Assembly (NCBI GenBank): GCA_905215555.1
Contig: CAJMQU010000003.1
Location: 62,001-126,000 of the forward strand
Length of the DNA stretch: 64,000 nt
DNA from: an uncultured bacterium
GTDB taxonomy: Bacteria; Bacteroidota; Bacteroidia; Bacteroidales; Bacteroidaceae
Reading direction: 5' to 3'
Of this stretch, positions 57,338 to 64,000 are shown piece by piece. The position numbers and the translations under genes are program-made. Within the stretch, counting starts at the first letter, position 1, and each line of letters opens with the position of its first letter. Under the pieces are notes generated by a model. It had not been told where the DNA came from and searched no databases. It saw nothing but the letters and a program-made list of their open reading frames with translations.

Positions 57338-59413
57338 TTAAGTGATATTTCCATTAAGCAGCGATTCTATCCGTTTGCGCAACTGCACAGCATTCACAGG
57401 TTTCGACATGTACGCGTTCATTCCGCTGGCCAATATCCGTTCCTCGTCCGAGGCATACGCATACGCGGTCAATGCAAGAATGGGGATGTCTGTCGATAAT
57501 TTCCTTATCGCCCTTGTAGCCTCGTAACCATCCATTTCAGGCATGTTGATGTCCATCAGAATGAGTTGCGGATTACATTCCTTGAACATTTCTATAGCCT
57601 GCCGTCCGTTCCACGCATGAAAAAGATTGTAATCATCAGACAAGATGGCACTTATCAATTCATAATTACTCTCGTTATCTTCTGCCACAAGTATATTGTT
57701 CTTGGAAGAAAGGTTTCTCGCCTTAACGTGGACTACTGGAGTATCTGCTTTTACCGCTTTCTCCACGGGAATATATGGGATGGTAAACCAGAATGTGGTA
57801 CCTTTGCCTTCCTCTGACTCAACGCCTATTTCTCCTCCAAGGTCATTCACGATACTTTTACAAATAGGAAGACCGAGACCGAAACCTTGTTTGAAATCAT
57901 TCAGTTTGACGAAACGGTTGAAGACGTCTTTCTGTTTGTCTTTGGAAATGCCACATCCCGTATCACTGACATAGAACCTGAGCATGTCATTCTGTAACTC
58001 GTAACCGAAATTTATAGTTCCTTGCTCCGTGAACTTTATGGCATTAGTCACAAAATTGGTGACAAGTTGTGTCAGGCGGTTGCGTTCCGAACGGATAACG
58101 CATTTTTCCAAACCGCATGTATAGGATAGCACCACCTGTTTCTTTCTGTCCAGCCGGAGTTGCAGCGTGCCGTTCATCTCCTCCATCAGTTTGTTAAGGT
58201 CAAACTCGGAGTGGGTGTACTCCATTGCTCCGGACTCGACTTTGGATAAATCCAAAATGTCGCTTACCAGCCTTAACAACAACTCATTGTTGGCCTCAAT
58301 GATGTCCACATATTTGTTACGCTTCTTTTCATCTTTCTCGTTTACGATAATACCGCTAAATCCGACAATGGCATTCAACGGCGTGCGGATTTCATGACTC
58401 ATATTGGCAAGGAAGGCCGATTTCAGCTTATTTGATTCTTCAGCATGTGCTTTTGCTAAAATCAGTTCTTCTTCCATTTTTTTGCGGCTGGTGATTATTT
58501 GGAGAGAACCAACAAGACTGATCGGACGCCCATTGCTGTCGCGTTCTCCTACGATAGCGGTTGCTTCTACCCACTCCAAGTTGTTATGACCTGTTGACAC
58601 GGGACTTGTGCGGTATTCTTCCTTCATGATGTGTGCTCTTCCCGATATAAGGTCATCCACAGCTTTCCGTACACGCATCCGGTCACTACTGTCAATGCGA
58701 GAGAACACATCGTCTTCCTGGATAAGCACACTGTCGTAAACAAGTTTGCCAGTCTCATCCCGTGTTATGATTTGGCATTCCCCATTTCGTTTGTCAATAT
58801 TCCAGCGCCATGGATAAACATTGGAAACTTCCAGAGCAAGTGCCATTTTCTCGGAAAATTCTGTCAGTTCCTTTCTTGCTCTATGTAGTTTCGTACAATC
58901 CATACAGAAAAAATCCATGAACCGGCCATCCTCGACACAGACAGCCGTAATTTCATAGAAGGTCTCGTTTACAGGGAAGTAATACTGGAAATTGACCGGT
59001 TTTCCCGTTTGCTTTGCCAAATTACTTTCTTCTAAAAATAGAGAAAAAGAATCAGGAAACACCTCACGACCGCTCTTTCCAATACAGTCTTCTCGCTGCA
59101 TTATATTTTCGACAAAACGATCATTAACGGAAGTGAATATGAGATCTACAATTATACCGTTCTCGTCCAATACGATTTCTTCACGGGCATAAAGGATTGG
59201 CATGTTATTAAAAGTATTCAGTACCTTTTCTTTTTCGTTTTGCGGCTTCTTTTCAAGAAGGCGCAAAAGAGATGCTATGACACAAAGAAGTGGCAACGGT
59301 GTAAACAACAATATTTTTTCACTATTCTCCTTTGCACTCATGCCCCATAAAGACATAAACAGAACAACAGTGATAGAAACCACCATTATTAGAATCATTG
59401 TTTTCTTATTCAT
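57338..59413 (-). CDS. Hybrid histidine kinase, first gene of exopolysaccharide operon
   Basis: The 691-residue protein has two N-terminal transmembrane helices (residues 5-25 and 34-50) with almost no periplasmic part, two PAS-like regions (65-180, 190-310), and HisKA 'SHEIRTPLNAIVGF' (about 342). HATPase motifs 'DTGCGISKDK' and 'GFGLGLPICKSIV' and a receiver with 'LILMDINMPEMDGYEATR' follow. Like the kinase at 45025 it lacks a DNA-binding domain, and no separate response regulator is encoded in the locus. It is the gene directly behind the invertible promoter segment, 84 bp from the inner repeat. Confidence 0.88.
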   Translation of the reverse strand: MNKKTMILIMVVSITVVLFMSLWGMSAKENSEKILLFTPLPLLCVIASLLRLLEKKPQNEKEKVLNTFNNMPILYAREEIVLDENGIIVDLIFTSVNDRFVENIMQREDCIGKSGREVFPDSFSLFLEESNLAKQTGKPVNFQYYFPVNETFYEITAVCVEDGRFMDFFCMDCTKLHRARKELTEFSEKMALALEVSNVYPWRWNIDKRNGECQIITRDETGKLVYDSVLIQEDDVFSRIDSSDRMRVRKAVDDLISGRAHIMKEEYRTSPVSTGHNNLEWVEATAIVGERDSNGRPISLVGSLQIITSRKKMEEELILAKAHAEESNKLKSAFLANMSHEIRTPLNAIVGFSGIIVNEKDEKKRNKYVDIIEANNELLLRLVSDILDLSKVESGAMEYTHSEFDLNKLMEEMNGTLQLRLDRKKQVVLSYTCGLEKCVIRSERNRLTQLVTNFVTNAIKFTEQGTINFGYELQNDMLRFYVSDTGCGISKDKQKDVFNRFVKLNDFKQGFGLGLPICKSIVNDLGGEIGVESEEGKGTTFWFTIPYIPVEKAVKADTPVVHVKARNLSSKNNILVAEDNESNYELISAILSDDYNLFHAWNGRQAIEMFKECNPQLILMDINMPEMDGYEATRAIRKLSTDIPILALTAYAYASDEERILASGMNAYMSKPVNAVQLRKRIESLLNGNIT

Positions 59414-59497
59414 GTATATAAACCTTTATTATTAAACACAATAATGCAACTCGATAATAAGGTATTAATCAAGTTGTTTTTCTATCTCTAACCATAC

Positions 59498-59514
59498 TTC
59501 TCTTACCAAGAGAA
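59498..59514. repeat. Left inverted repeat of invertible promoter
   Basis: TTCTCTTACCAAGAGAA: the exact reverse complement occurs at 59703-59719. It is itself nearly palindromic around an asymmetric ACC core and is embedded in a longer hairpin (CATACTTCTCTT/AAGAGAAGTATG, 59493-59519). Confidence 0.9.
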
Positions 59515-59702
59515 GTATGATACTATAAACTATTGATAATTAGTCGTATGTAAAAATACAAGTAACGGATGAATAACTAAAAATAGGATGTGTCTAACAT
59601 TTGAAGGATTCCACGATGATTATTTCTATATGATCCGACTATTATTTGCACTTGTTTTCACTTATTCTCCTATAAATTCCTTATCTTTGCACTTGCATAT
59701 AG
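59515..59702. mobile_element. 188-bp invertible promoter segment
   Basis: AT-rich DNA between perfect 17-bp inverted repeats, next to a tyrosine recombinase gene. It contains one good promoter (-7 TATCTTTG at 59682-59689) on the plus strand, that is, directed away from the exopolysaccharide operon. After inversion the -7 element would fall at 59528-59535 on the minus strand, about 115 bp before the kinase ATG. Confidence 0.85.
59655..59689 (+). promoter_or_regulatory. Promoter inside invertible segment, now OFF for operon
   Basis: TATCTTTG at 59682-59689 with T-rich -33 region TTTTCA (59655-59660), about 23 bp upstream. No matching -7 element (CAAAnnTA on plus) is found in this segment for the minus strand. 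Confidence 0.8.
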
Positions 59703-59719
59703 TTCTCTTGGTAAGAGAA
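59703..59719. repeat. Right inverted repeat of invertible promoter
   Basis: TTCTCTTGGTAAGAGAA, the reverse complement of 59498-59514. It is 45 bp from the 3' end of the recombinase gene. Confidence 0.9.
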
Positions 59720-59763
59720 TGGGAGTAAAACAACCAAATCGTCTTTCTTATCTTATTTGAAAA

Positions 59764-60969
59764 TCACAACAAACCGATAATCAGTTTATTAGCCTTGTCT
59801 ATAACTGAGGTATCCAAAGAAGCCAGATAAATTCTTGTTGTACTTTCCGAATCATGCCCCATAGCTTCACTTATTACAGATATGGGAATATTTTTGCTTT
59901 TGGCTATACTGGCCCAAGTATGGCGGGCGACATAACAGGTCAATGGCATGGATAATCCTAACTGTTTGCCGATTGTTTTCAGATTCCTATTTATCCGATG
60001 GGCAGCGGTAAGGTATTGGCGTCTTTCATCTTGACCGACATTCTTGATGAGTGGCAACAGATAAGGGGAATTTACCGTATCGTACTTATCTACGATTTCC
60101 TGCATTTGTTTTTCCCATTTTACGACTATATGCTGATTGGTCTTTTTACGCCGATAGGACAAGATGCCGTTTTGGATATCCTCTTTCCGCAGAAATGCAA
60201 TATCAATGAACGACATTCCACGGGTATAGAAGCTGAACATAAAAATGTCCCTTGCCAGATCAGCAGAGGGACGTGAGTTTAAGTCCAAGTCTCTCAGACG
60301 CTTAATCGCATCTTGCGGTATGGCACGTTTCACAGTCTTGTCAACGCCCGTATAAACATCCCTAAACGGGTTTCGATGAAAGGTAAGTTCACATTCTACC
60401 GCCCGGTTATACATCGCGCGAAGGTTCCTCATGTAATAGGAGGAGGTGTTAGGGCATATCCCGTTTTCTTTTAGAAACACCTCATAGCGCACCATCAGCT
60501 TTGCATCCACCTGTTCCCACGGCACTTCCTTTATACCATAAAAACGGATAAAACTATTCATTGTCGTGGTATAGGTTCCGGCAGTCCGGTTCTTGCCAAT
60601 CTGATTTAGCTGATGTATCAGGCTGCGCATATAAGAAACGAAGCCATCGGTTTGCGCGGACAAATAAGCCTCTATAACTTGTGCGGAAGTGTATCTGTTG
60701 CCTGACAGTTCCAACCGCTTGATAATATTGTCAACGGCAAACACATTTTCATTGATACCATTTTTGACAGTCGTAAGATGAGCTCGTCGAAGTTCATCCG
60801 TCCCGGGTGGAATGAAGACCTCTGACCGTGACCTGTCCCACTCATGGGGGAATACCTTGTAACCGATGCCAATCTGTCTGGCAATCCGGTTGTGGATGAT
60901 TTGGATAGACAATGTACCTTCTTTACTGCTGACAATGGAAGGACGAAATTTTATTTTTACTGTAGCCAT
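59764..60969 (-). CDS. Tyrosine recombinase, probable promoter invertase
   Basis: The 401-residue protein (start 'MATVKIKFRPSIVS', 60969; open upstream to 61002) has the Bacteroidota-type N-terminal arm and SAM-like domain. The catalytic residues Arg in 'FYTRGMSFIDIAFL' (about 256), His-x-x-Arg in 'ARHTWASI' (about 351-356; the tetrad HR), His in 'MGHDSESTT' (about 370) and the final Tyr in 'RIYLASL' are present. The size and its place 45 bp from inverted repeats that flank a promoter match the Tsr/Mpi class of Bacteroides invertases. It may also be a mover of this cargo, but I see no attachment-site pair. Same strand as the operon it would switch. Confidence 0.85.
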   Translation of the reverse strand: MATVKIKFRPSIVSSKEGTLSIQIIHNRIARQIGIGYKVFPHEWDRSRSEVFIPPGTDELRRAHLTTVKNGINENVFAVDNIIKRLELSGNRYTSAQVIEAYLSAQTDGFVSYMRSLIHQLNQIGKNRTAGTYTTTMNSFIRFYGIKEVPWEQVDAKLMVRYEVFLKENGICPNTSSYYMRNLRAMYNRAVECELTFHRNPFRDVYTGVDKTVKRAIPQDAIKRLRDLDLNSRPSADLARDIFMFSFYTRGMSFIDIAFLRKEDIQNGILSYRRKKTNQHIVVKWEKQMQEIVDKYDTVNSPYLLPLIKNVGQDERRQYLTAAHRINRNLKTIGKQLGLSMPLTCYVARHTWASIAKSKNIPISVISEAMGHDSESTTRIYLASLDTSVIDKANKLIIGLL

Positions 60970-61169
60970 ATTGATTTTTTCTTGATTATCGTAATGGCTC
61001 AATATATGTTATTGTTGCTGATTCCGAGATTTTTTCATGTTTTATTAGAATCTTATAACTAAGAAAACAAGTACAAACACAGGTCATTCCTGACTTGCGA
61101 AGACGGATTTATCCGAGGAGCTTTATAATCAGTTACATCTTCTGGAAAAGCAATAAGCCCCTACGGGAT

Positions 61170-61325
61170 TTATCCCTGCAAAAAAAGGTTGACTACTTTT
61201 CGTGCGTCAACCTTTGAGGGTAATGCTAATACTTTCTGATTCTCGTCGATACCCAGAATCTCACAAGCCTTATCCAGTGTTTCGCTGACGAATGATGAGA
61301 AACTGCCACGGCATCCTATTTCCCA
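61170..61325 (-). pseudogene. 3' remnant of an unknown gene
   Basis: On the minus strand one frame reads 'SYWEIGCRGSFSSFVSETL', 'DKACEILGIDENQKVLALPS', 'KVDARKVVNLFLQG' and then a stop at 61170. It is preceded in frame by a stop at the palindrome (61336-61349). It has coding character but no start, so it looks like the C-terminal piece of a lost gene. The hairpin at 61184-61215 (AAAGGTTGAC/GTCAACCTTT, then T-run on minus) is within its last codons and may terminate transcripts coming from the ompA-like gene. Confidence 0.5.
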
Positions 61326-61335
61326 GTAGGATTAT

Positions 61336-61370
61336 ACACTCCGTTATCAACGTTGCTGATAACGGAGTGT
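61336..61370. repeat. Perfect 14-bp-arm palindrome
   Basis: ACACTCCGTTATCA and TGATAACGGAGTGT enclose a 7-nt loop, 37 nt past the stop of the OmpA-family gene. No T-run follows on the minus strand. It may be a terminator hairpin or a protein-binding/recombination site. Confidence 0.7.
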
Positions 61371-61406
61371 AAAATATTGTATGCAAATTAAAAATGAGAA
61401 TTATTA

Positions 61407-62828
61407 TTAGTCTCCTGTTTTTGTCGTCTTAGAAAAATACAATTCCACTTTCGTATGTCGGTTGGCCTCAATAGGCAGATAGTCGGCAATTCCTCCCTTG
61501 CCCGCTTTTATTATACGGTCGGCCGGAATGCCTCGCTGTTCCAATTCGGCTGCGATGATACCAGATCTCAATACACTCAACGAGTCATTGATAGCAGCCG
61601 TACCTGTTGAACTGTCTGCTGCGCCAGTCACTCTTACGCACAAATTATGCTTCTTCGCCACACGTGCCAGTTCGTCAAGATTTAGCATTTGCGAGGCATC
61701 AGTCAATCTGTCCGAATTGAGGGCGAAAAAGAAATAGACGGGAGAGCCGATACATTGGTTGTCGGTGTACATTAATATGGTTGTATCAGCAGCAAGGATA
61801 TTTCTGTTCTCAGAAACCAAACAATCACTATCGGAGATAGACTCTATTCTTCCGAACGGTGATACTCCATCCCACTTACGGTTTTTCAGTCTTGCCCGGA
61901 GAGAGTTGAGTCCGCTGTAATTGTTTCTGGGATAACCACAGTTAATAATGCTACTATCTCTGTCCTCAAAAAGGTGCTTGTACGTATCAAGCAATCCCTC
62001 TATTTCAAGTATTTTCTTCAGTTCAATGAGCGTGCGCTTATCTCTGTCGAACCGACTTTTATAGTGATTATTCTCTTCGGAAAGGATATTCACGTAGTCC
62101 GTGAGCCATTCTTTTTGCCGGATGTAAGGTGTAGCATCCACAGCCCGTTTCCAGCCGACTTTACCAAGATGAAAGATGAAGCCTGCAGAAAGTGACAGCA
62201 TATTGTCGCCAAGACGGTTCGGTTTACCATACCCGTCAAAGTCTTGAAAGGTGGTAGTGCCAGAGAGTTCCAACATGGCGCTTACCCTTTTGGAAATACG
62301 GTATTCTCCCTGTACGCCGTAGGAAACCGCGAACGGATTGTGACCGTTGGTAGCGTGGTGCAGTAGCCCGACACCTGCAAAGGGTGCGAGACTCCAGCGT
62401 ACCTGTTCCTGCCGGGAATACCTGTGACCAAACACATTCCATAGCAAATCCGCATGGATGTGGTGGTAGTCCTGTGTGGATAGCTGGGCGTCCTTGAACT
62501 GCAGGCCGCTGTAATTTATCCGTGCGCCGACAGACGGCGTGAACCACTTGCCGACAGCAAGGCTGTACGAGGGTTTCATCCGCCCGAACACGTCCTCACA
62601 ACCGAGCGGGGTGCCGAGAAAAGCGGTCGTGCCTCCGGTTATGCTGACAAACCAGTTGCCACTTCCGCAAACCGGAAGTACCACTCCATCAAGATAGACC
62701 GGCTGGACCTGTTCTGTGGCAACATAATGGGACGTGTATCGTACAGTGTCCTCTTGTTCGGGTTGGCTGTTTGCCCATGTTTGTATCGAGCAAAATAGTG
62801 CAAAAATAAAAATTATTTGTTTCGTCAT
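61407..62828 (-). CDS. OmpA-family outer-membrane protein
   Basis: The 473-residue protein has a signal peptide (cleavage after 'TWANS'), an N-terminal 8-strand-type barrel region (residues 55-230, with Gly/aromatic alternation, 'FHLGKVGWKRAVDATPYIR'), a helical linker, and a C-terminal OmpA-like peptidoglycan-binding domain. In the latter 'FFALNSDRLT', 'GAADSSTGTAAINDSLS' and 'ANRHTKVELYF' take the places of the conserved motifs. It anchors the outer membrane to the wall. It is 53 bp downstream of the relaxase gene on the same strand, so may be part of a mobilisation unit. Confidence 0.8.
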   Translation of the reverse strand: MTKQIIFIFALFCSIQTWANSQPEQEDTVRYTSHYVATEQVQPVYLDGVVLPVCGSGNWFVSITGGTTAFLGTPLGCEDVFGRMKPSYSLAVGKWFTPSVGARINYSGLQFKDAQLSTQDYHHIHADLLWNVFGHRYSRQEQVRWSLAPFAGVGLLHHATNGHNPFAVSYGVQGEYRISKRVSAMLELSGTTTFQDFDGYGKPNRLGDNMLSLSAGFIFHLGKVGWKRAVDATPYIRQKEWLTDYVNILSEENNHYKSRFDRDKRTLIELKKILEIEGLLDTYKHLFEDRDSSIINCGYPRNNYSGLNSLRARLKNRKWDGVSPFGRIESISDSDCLVSENRNILAADTTILMYTDNQCIGSPVYFFFALNSDRLTDASQMLNLDELARVAKKHNLCVRVTGAADSSTGTAAINDSLSVLRSGIIAAELEQRGIPADRIIKAGKGGIADYLPIEANRHTKVELYFSKTTKTGD

Positions 62829-62881
62829 ATATTGATGATTTTATGTTATATATTTGATTTATTTAAGGAATTATCTGCCAT

Positions 62882-64000
62882 TTACCGCTTGGACTTTTTG
62901 CCGATACTCGGACGCATCATACGACTTGCCATCCTCATGCAGCGGAGCGCCCACGATCGGTTGTCCTCGTCCTCGTCGCGCCCCCATTTAAGGTCGCTTC
63001 CGCCGCCTCCGCCGCCATGTGTTTCGGCAAATGTGGTGGCATCATCGACCATGCCGAGGAACAGCAATGTTGCGCAGTGCATGACTTCCGTGCCCTGTTC
63101 CGCAATGGACTGTACGAGCGTACCGTCAAACAGTTGCCGTTCTGATATGTCCATTTGTGCCGATACGTTCCGGAACTCGCTGACCACACTTTCCAGCAGG
63201 GCATCCTTTAAAAGATTGTCCACTTTGGAATGGACGTCATGCGAATACCGGTAGGCTTCCTCCTTGAGTTCTTCCGTGCGTTCCTCAATGGCACCCATGT
63301 TCTCTTTCAGGTCGGCGAGCTGTCGGTCAGCCGCCTGCAACTTACCCTGTTTGTCTGCCAGTTGCCGGGTGATTCCTTGCAGCTCTTTCTCCAACTCTTG
63401 AATCTGCACGGTCAACTGTGCCACATCACCCTTGTTCGCTTTCAGGTCTTGTTCGGCTGTCGATAGCTGCGCCTCCTTTTCGGCTTTCGCCTTTTCAAGG
63501 TTCTCGACCATCGTTGTAAGGCCTTTGACCCTGCGTTCTGCCAGTCGGATGTCCGATTGCAGGGAGGACAACACTTCCTGATGACGGCCAATCCGTTCCT
63601 CCATCGTCGTGCATTCCTCCGACAGCATACGGCGGTATTCCTCGGTCGTGCGGTGTCGTGCGCCAGTCTCGGCGATACTCCTTCCTCTCGACATTCCCCA
63701 CTTCGTATTGACTTCGGCGAAAAAGTCGGTATGGAGCTGTTTCATCCGTTCGCTATACTCGAACTTGTCCTTTCCGGCGAATATCTCCTTGTACGCAAAC
63801 TTGCCGTCCTTGATTGGCAGAAGCGTACAATGGACGTGCGGGTTCAGCTCGTCCAGATGTACAATGAAGGCGGCTATATTCTGCTCGCCGTATCTGCGGC
63901 TCACGAACGAATAGACATCCTTCGCCCAGCGTTCGATGTCTCCTTTCCTTTTGATGCGTGAATTGTCCGCGCCCTCCTCAAAATCCACCTGCTGCGTGCC
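62882..64000 (-). CDS. MobV-family relaxase, 5' end outside window
   Basis: The frame is open through the window's right edge, so the N-terminus is missing; the in-frame GTG at 63988 is not the true start. Visible are the metal-binding motif 'HLDELNPHVHCTLLP' (HxDxxxPHxH, near 63860) of Pre/Mob (MobV) relaxases, then 'WGMSRGRS', a long coiled coil (62.98-63.63 kb), a Gly-rich stretch and a basic tail ('MMRPSIGKKSKR'). The enzyme nicks at oriT and leads the strand into the recipient. The oriT should lie just beyond the window on the right. Confidence 0.88.
   Translation of the reverse strand, partial: GTQQVDFEEGADNSRIKRKGDIERWAKDVYSFVSRRYGEQNIAAFIVHLDELNPHVHCTLLPIKDGKFAYKEIFAGKDKFEYSERMKQLHTDFFAEVNTKWGMSRGRSIAETGARHRTTEEYRRMLSEECTTMEERIGRHQEVLSSLQSDIRLAERRVKGLTTMVENLEKAKAEKEAQLSTAEQDLKANKGDVAQLTVQIQELEKELQGITRQLADKQGKLQAADRQLADLKENMGAIEERTEELKEEAYRYSHDVHSKVDNLLKDALLESVVSEFRNVSAQMDISERQLFDGTLVQSIAEQGTEVMHCATLLFLGMVDDATTFAETHGGGGGGSDLKWGRDEDEDNRSWALRCMRMASRMMRPSIGKKSKR

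Noticed and set aside
59764..60969. Recombinase taken as the integrase of the whole ICE
   Set aside because: It lies in the interior, next to promoter-flanking inverted repeats, with relaxase and ompA beyond it; no direct-repeat attachment sites were seen. Invertase is the better reading, though not proven.
1..64000. tRNA or rRNA genes, antibiotic resistance genes, toxin-antitoxin pairs
   Set aside because: I looked for their motifs and protein signatures in the window and found none that I could support.

Overview
This window reads as the interior of a large integrative and conjugative element (ICE), or a close relative, from a gut-type Bacteroidota, most likely a member of the Bacteroidales. 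The evidence is TraN and TraO proteins, a TraG/MobC-type coupling protein, a MobV-type relaxase, promoters of the Bacteroides type (TTTG/TTG near -33, TAnnTTTG at -7), A-rich start regions without strong Shine-Dalgarno sites, and SPII lipoproteins with Asp after the Cys. I see no tRNA, rRNA, CRISPR array or insertion sequence. Both element ends lie outside the window.

Layout. (1) 1-4.5 kb, + strand: end of the transfer operon (traN, traO, a lipoprotein, a small protein, the coupling ATPase). (2) 4.7-6.5 kb, +: an XRE regulator and an AlbA_2/HATPase protein whose linker is built of 13-bp tandem repeats. (3) 6.7-20.3 kb, - strand: six short transcription units carrying ssb, parB, a SLOG protein, a 1661-residue methylase/helicase and small unknown genes. 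(4) 20.5-22.9 kb, +: an AAA/DUF4143 ATPase whose promoter is flanked by two 39-bp palindromes, and a membrane-anchored phosphoribosyltransferase; then an M23 peptidase on -. (5) 23.7-39.7 kb, +: a long operon with DUF4099-type proteins, a Toprim primase-like protein, a PH-domain protein, two related exported proteins, peptidoglycan hydrolases, two ArdC-like proteins and a second SSB. (6) 39.8-42.7 kb, -: three more short units of the same kind as region 3. (7) 42.7-59.5 kb, -: an exopolysaccharide locus (hybrid kinase, TolC-like channel, HlyD-SPOR adaptor, TackOD1-type zinc protein, processive GT2 synthase, nucleotide-sugar dehydrogenase, propeller lipoprotein; then a second hybrid kinase and a second lipoprotein). 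(8) 59.5-61.0 kb: an invertible promoter next to a tyrosine recombinase. (9) 61.2-64 kb, -: a gene remnant, an OmpA-family protein and the 5'-truncated relaxase.

Two things stand out. First, eight of the minus-strand units in regions 3 and 6 begin with a related, structured leader of about 180-290 nt. Reading the copies against each other shows the same stems with different, compensating sequences: a hairpin next to the start codon, a long-range two-part stem, and (clearest in five copies) a bent hairpin inside it. This is an RNA leader, or possibly a single-strand promoter like plasmid Frpo sites, that would coordinate entry-phase genes such as ssb, parB and antirestriction functions. Second, the exopolysaccharide locus is preceded by a 188-bp segment between perfect 17-bp inverted repeats. 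That segment carries one promoter, now pointing away from the locus, so this sequence appears to be in the OFF state.

Two genes (an M23 peptidase at 30.3-31.5 kb and a gene at 41.9-42.7 kb) are interrupted at homopolymers. Both would be repaired by one extra base, so sequencing error or transcriptional slippage should be settled before calling them pseudogenes.
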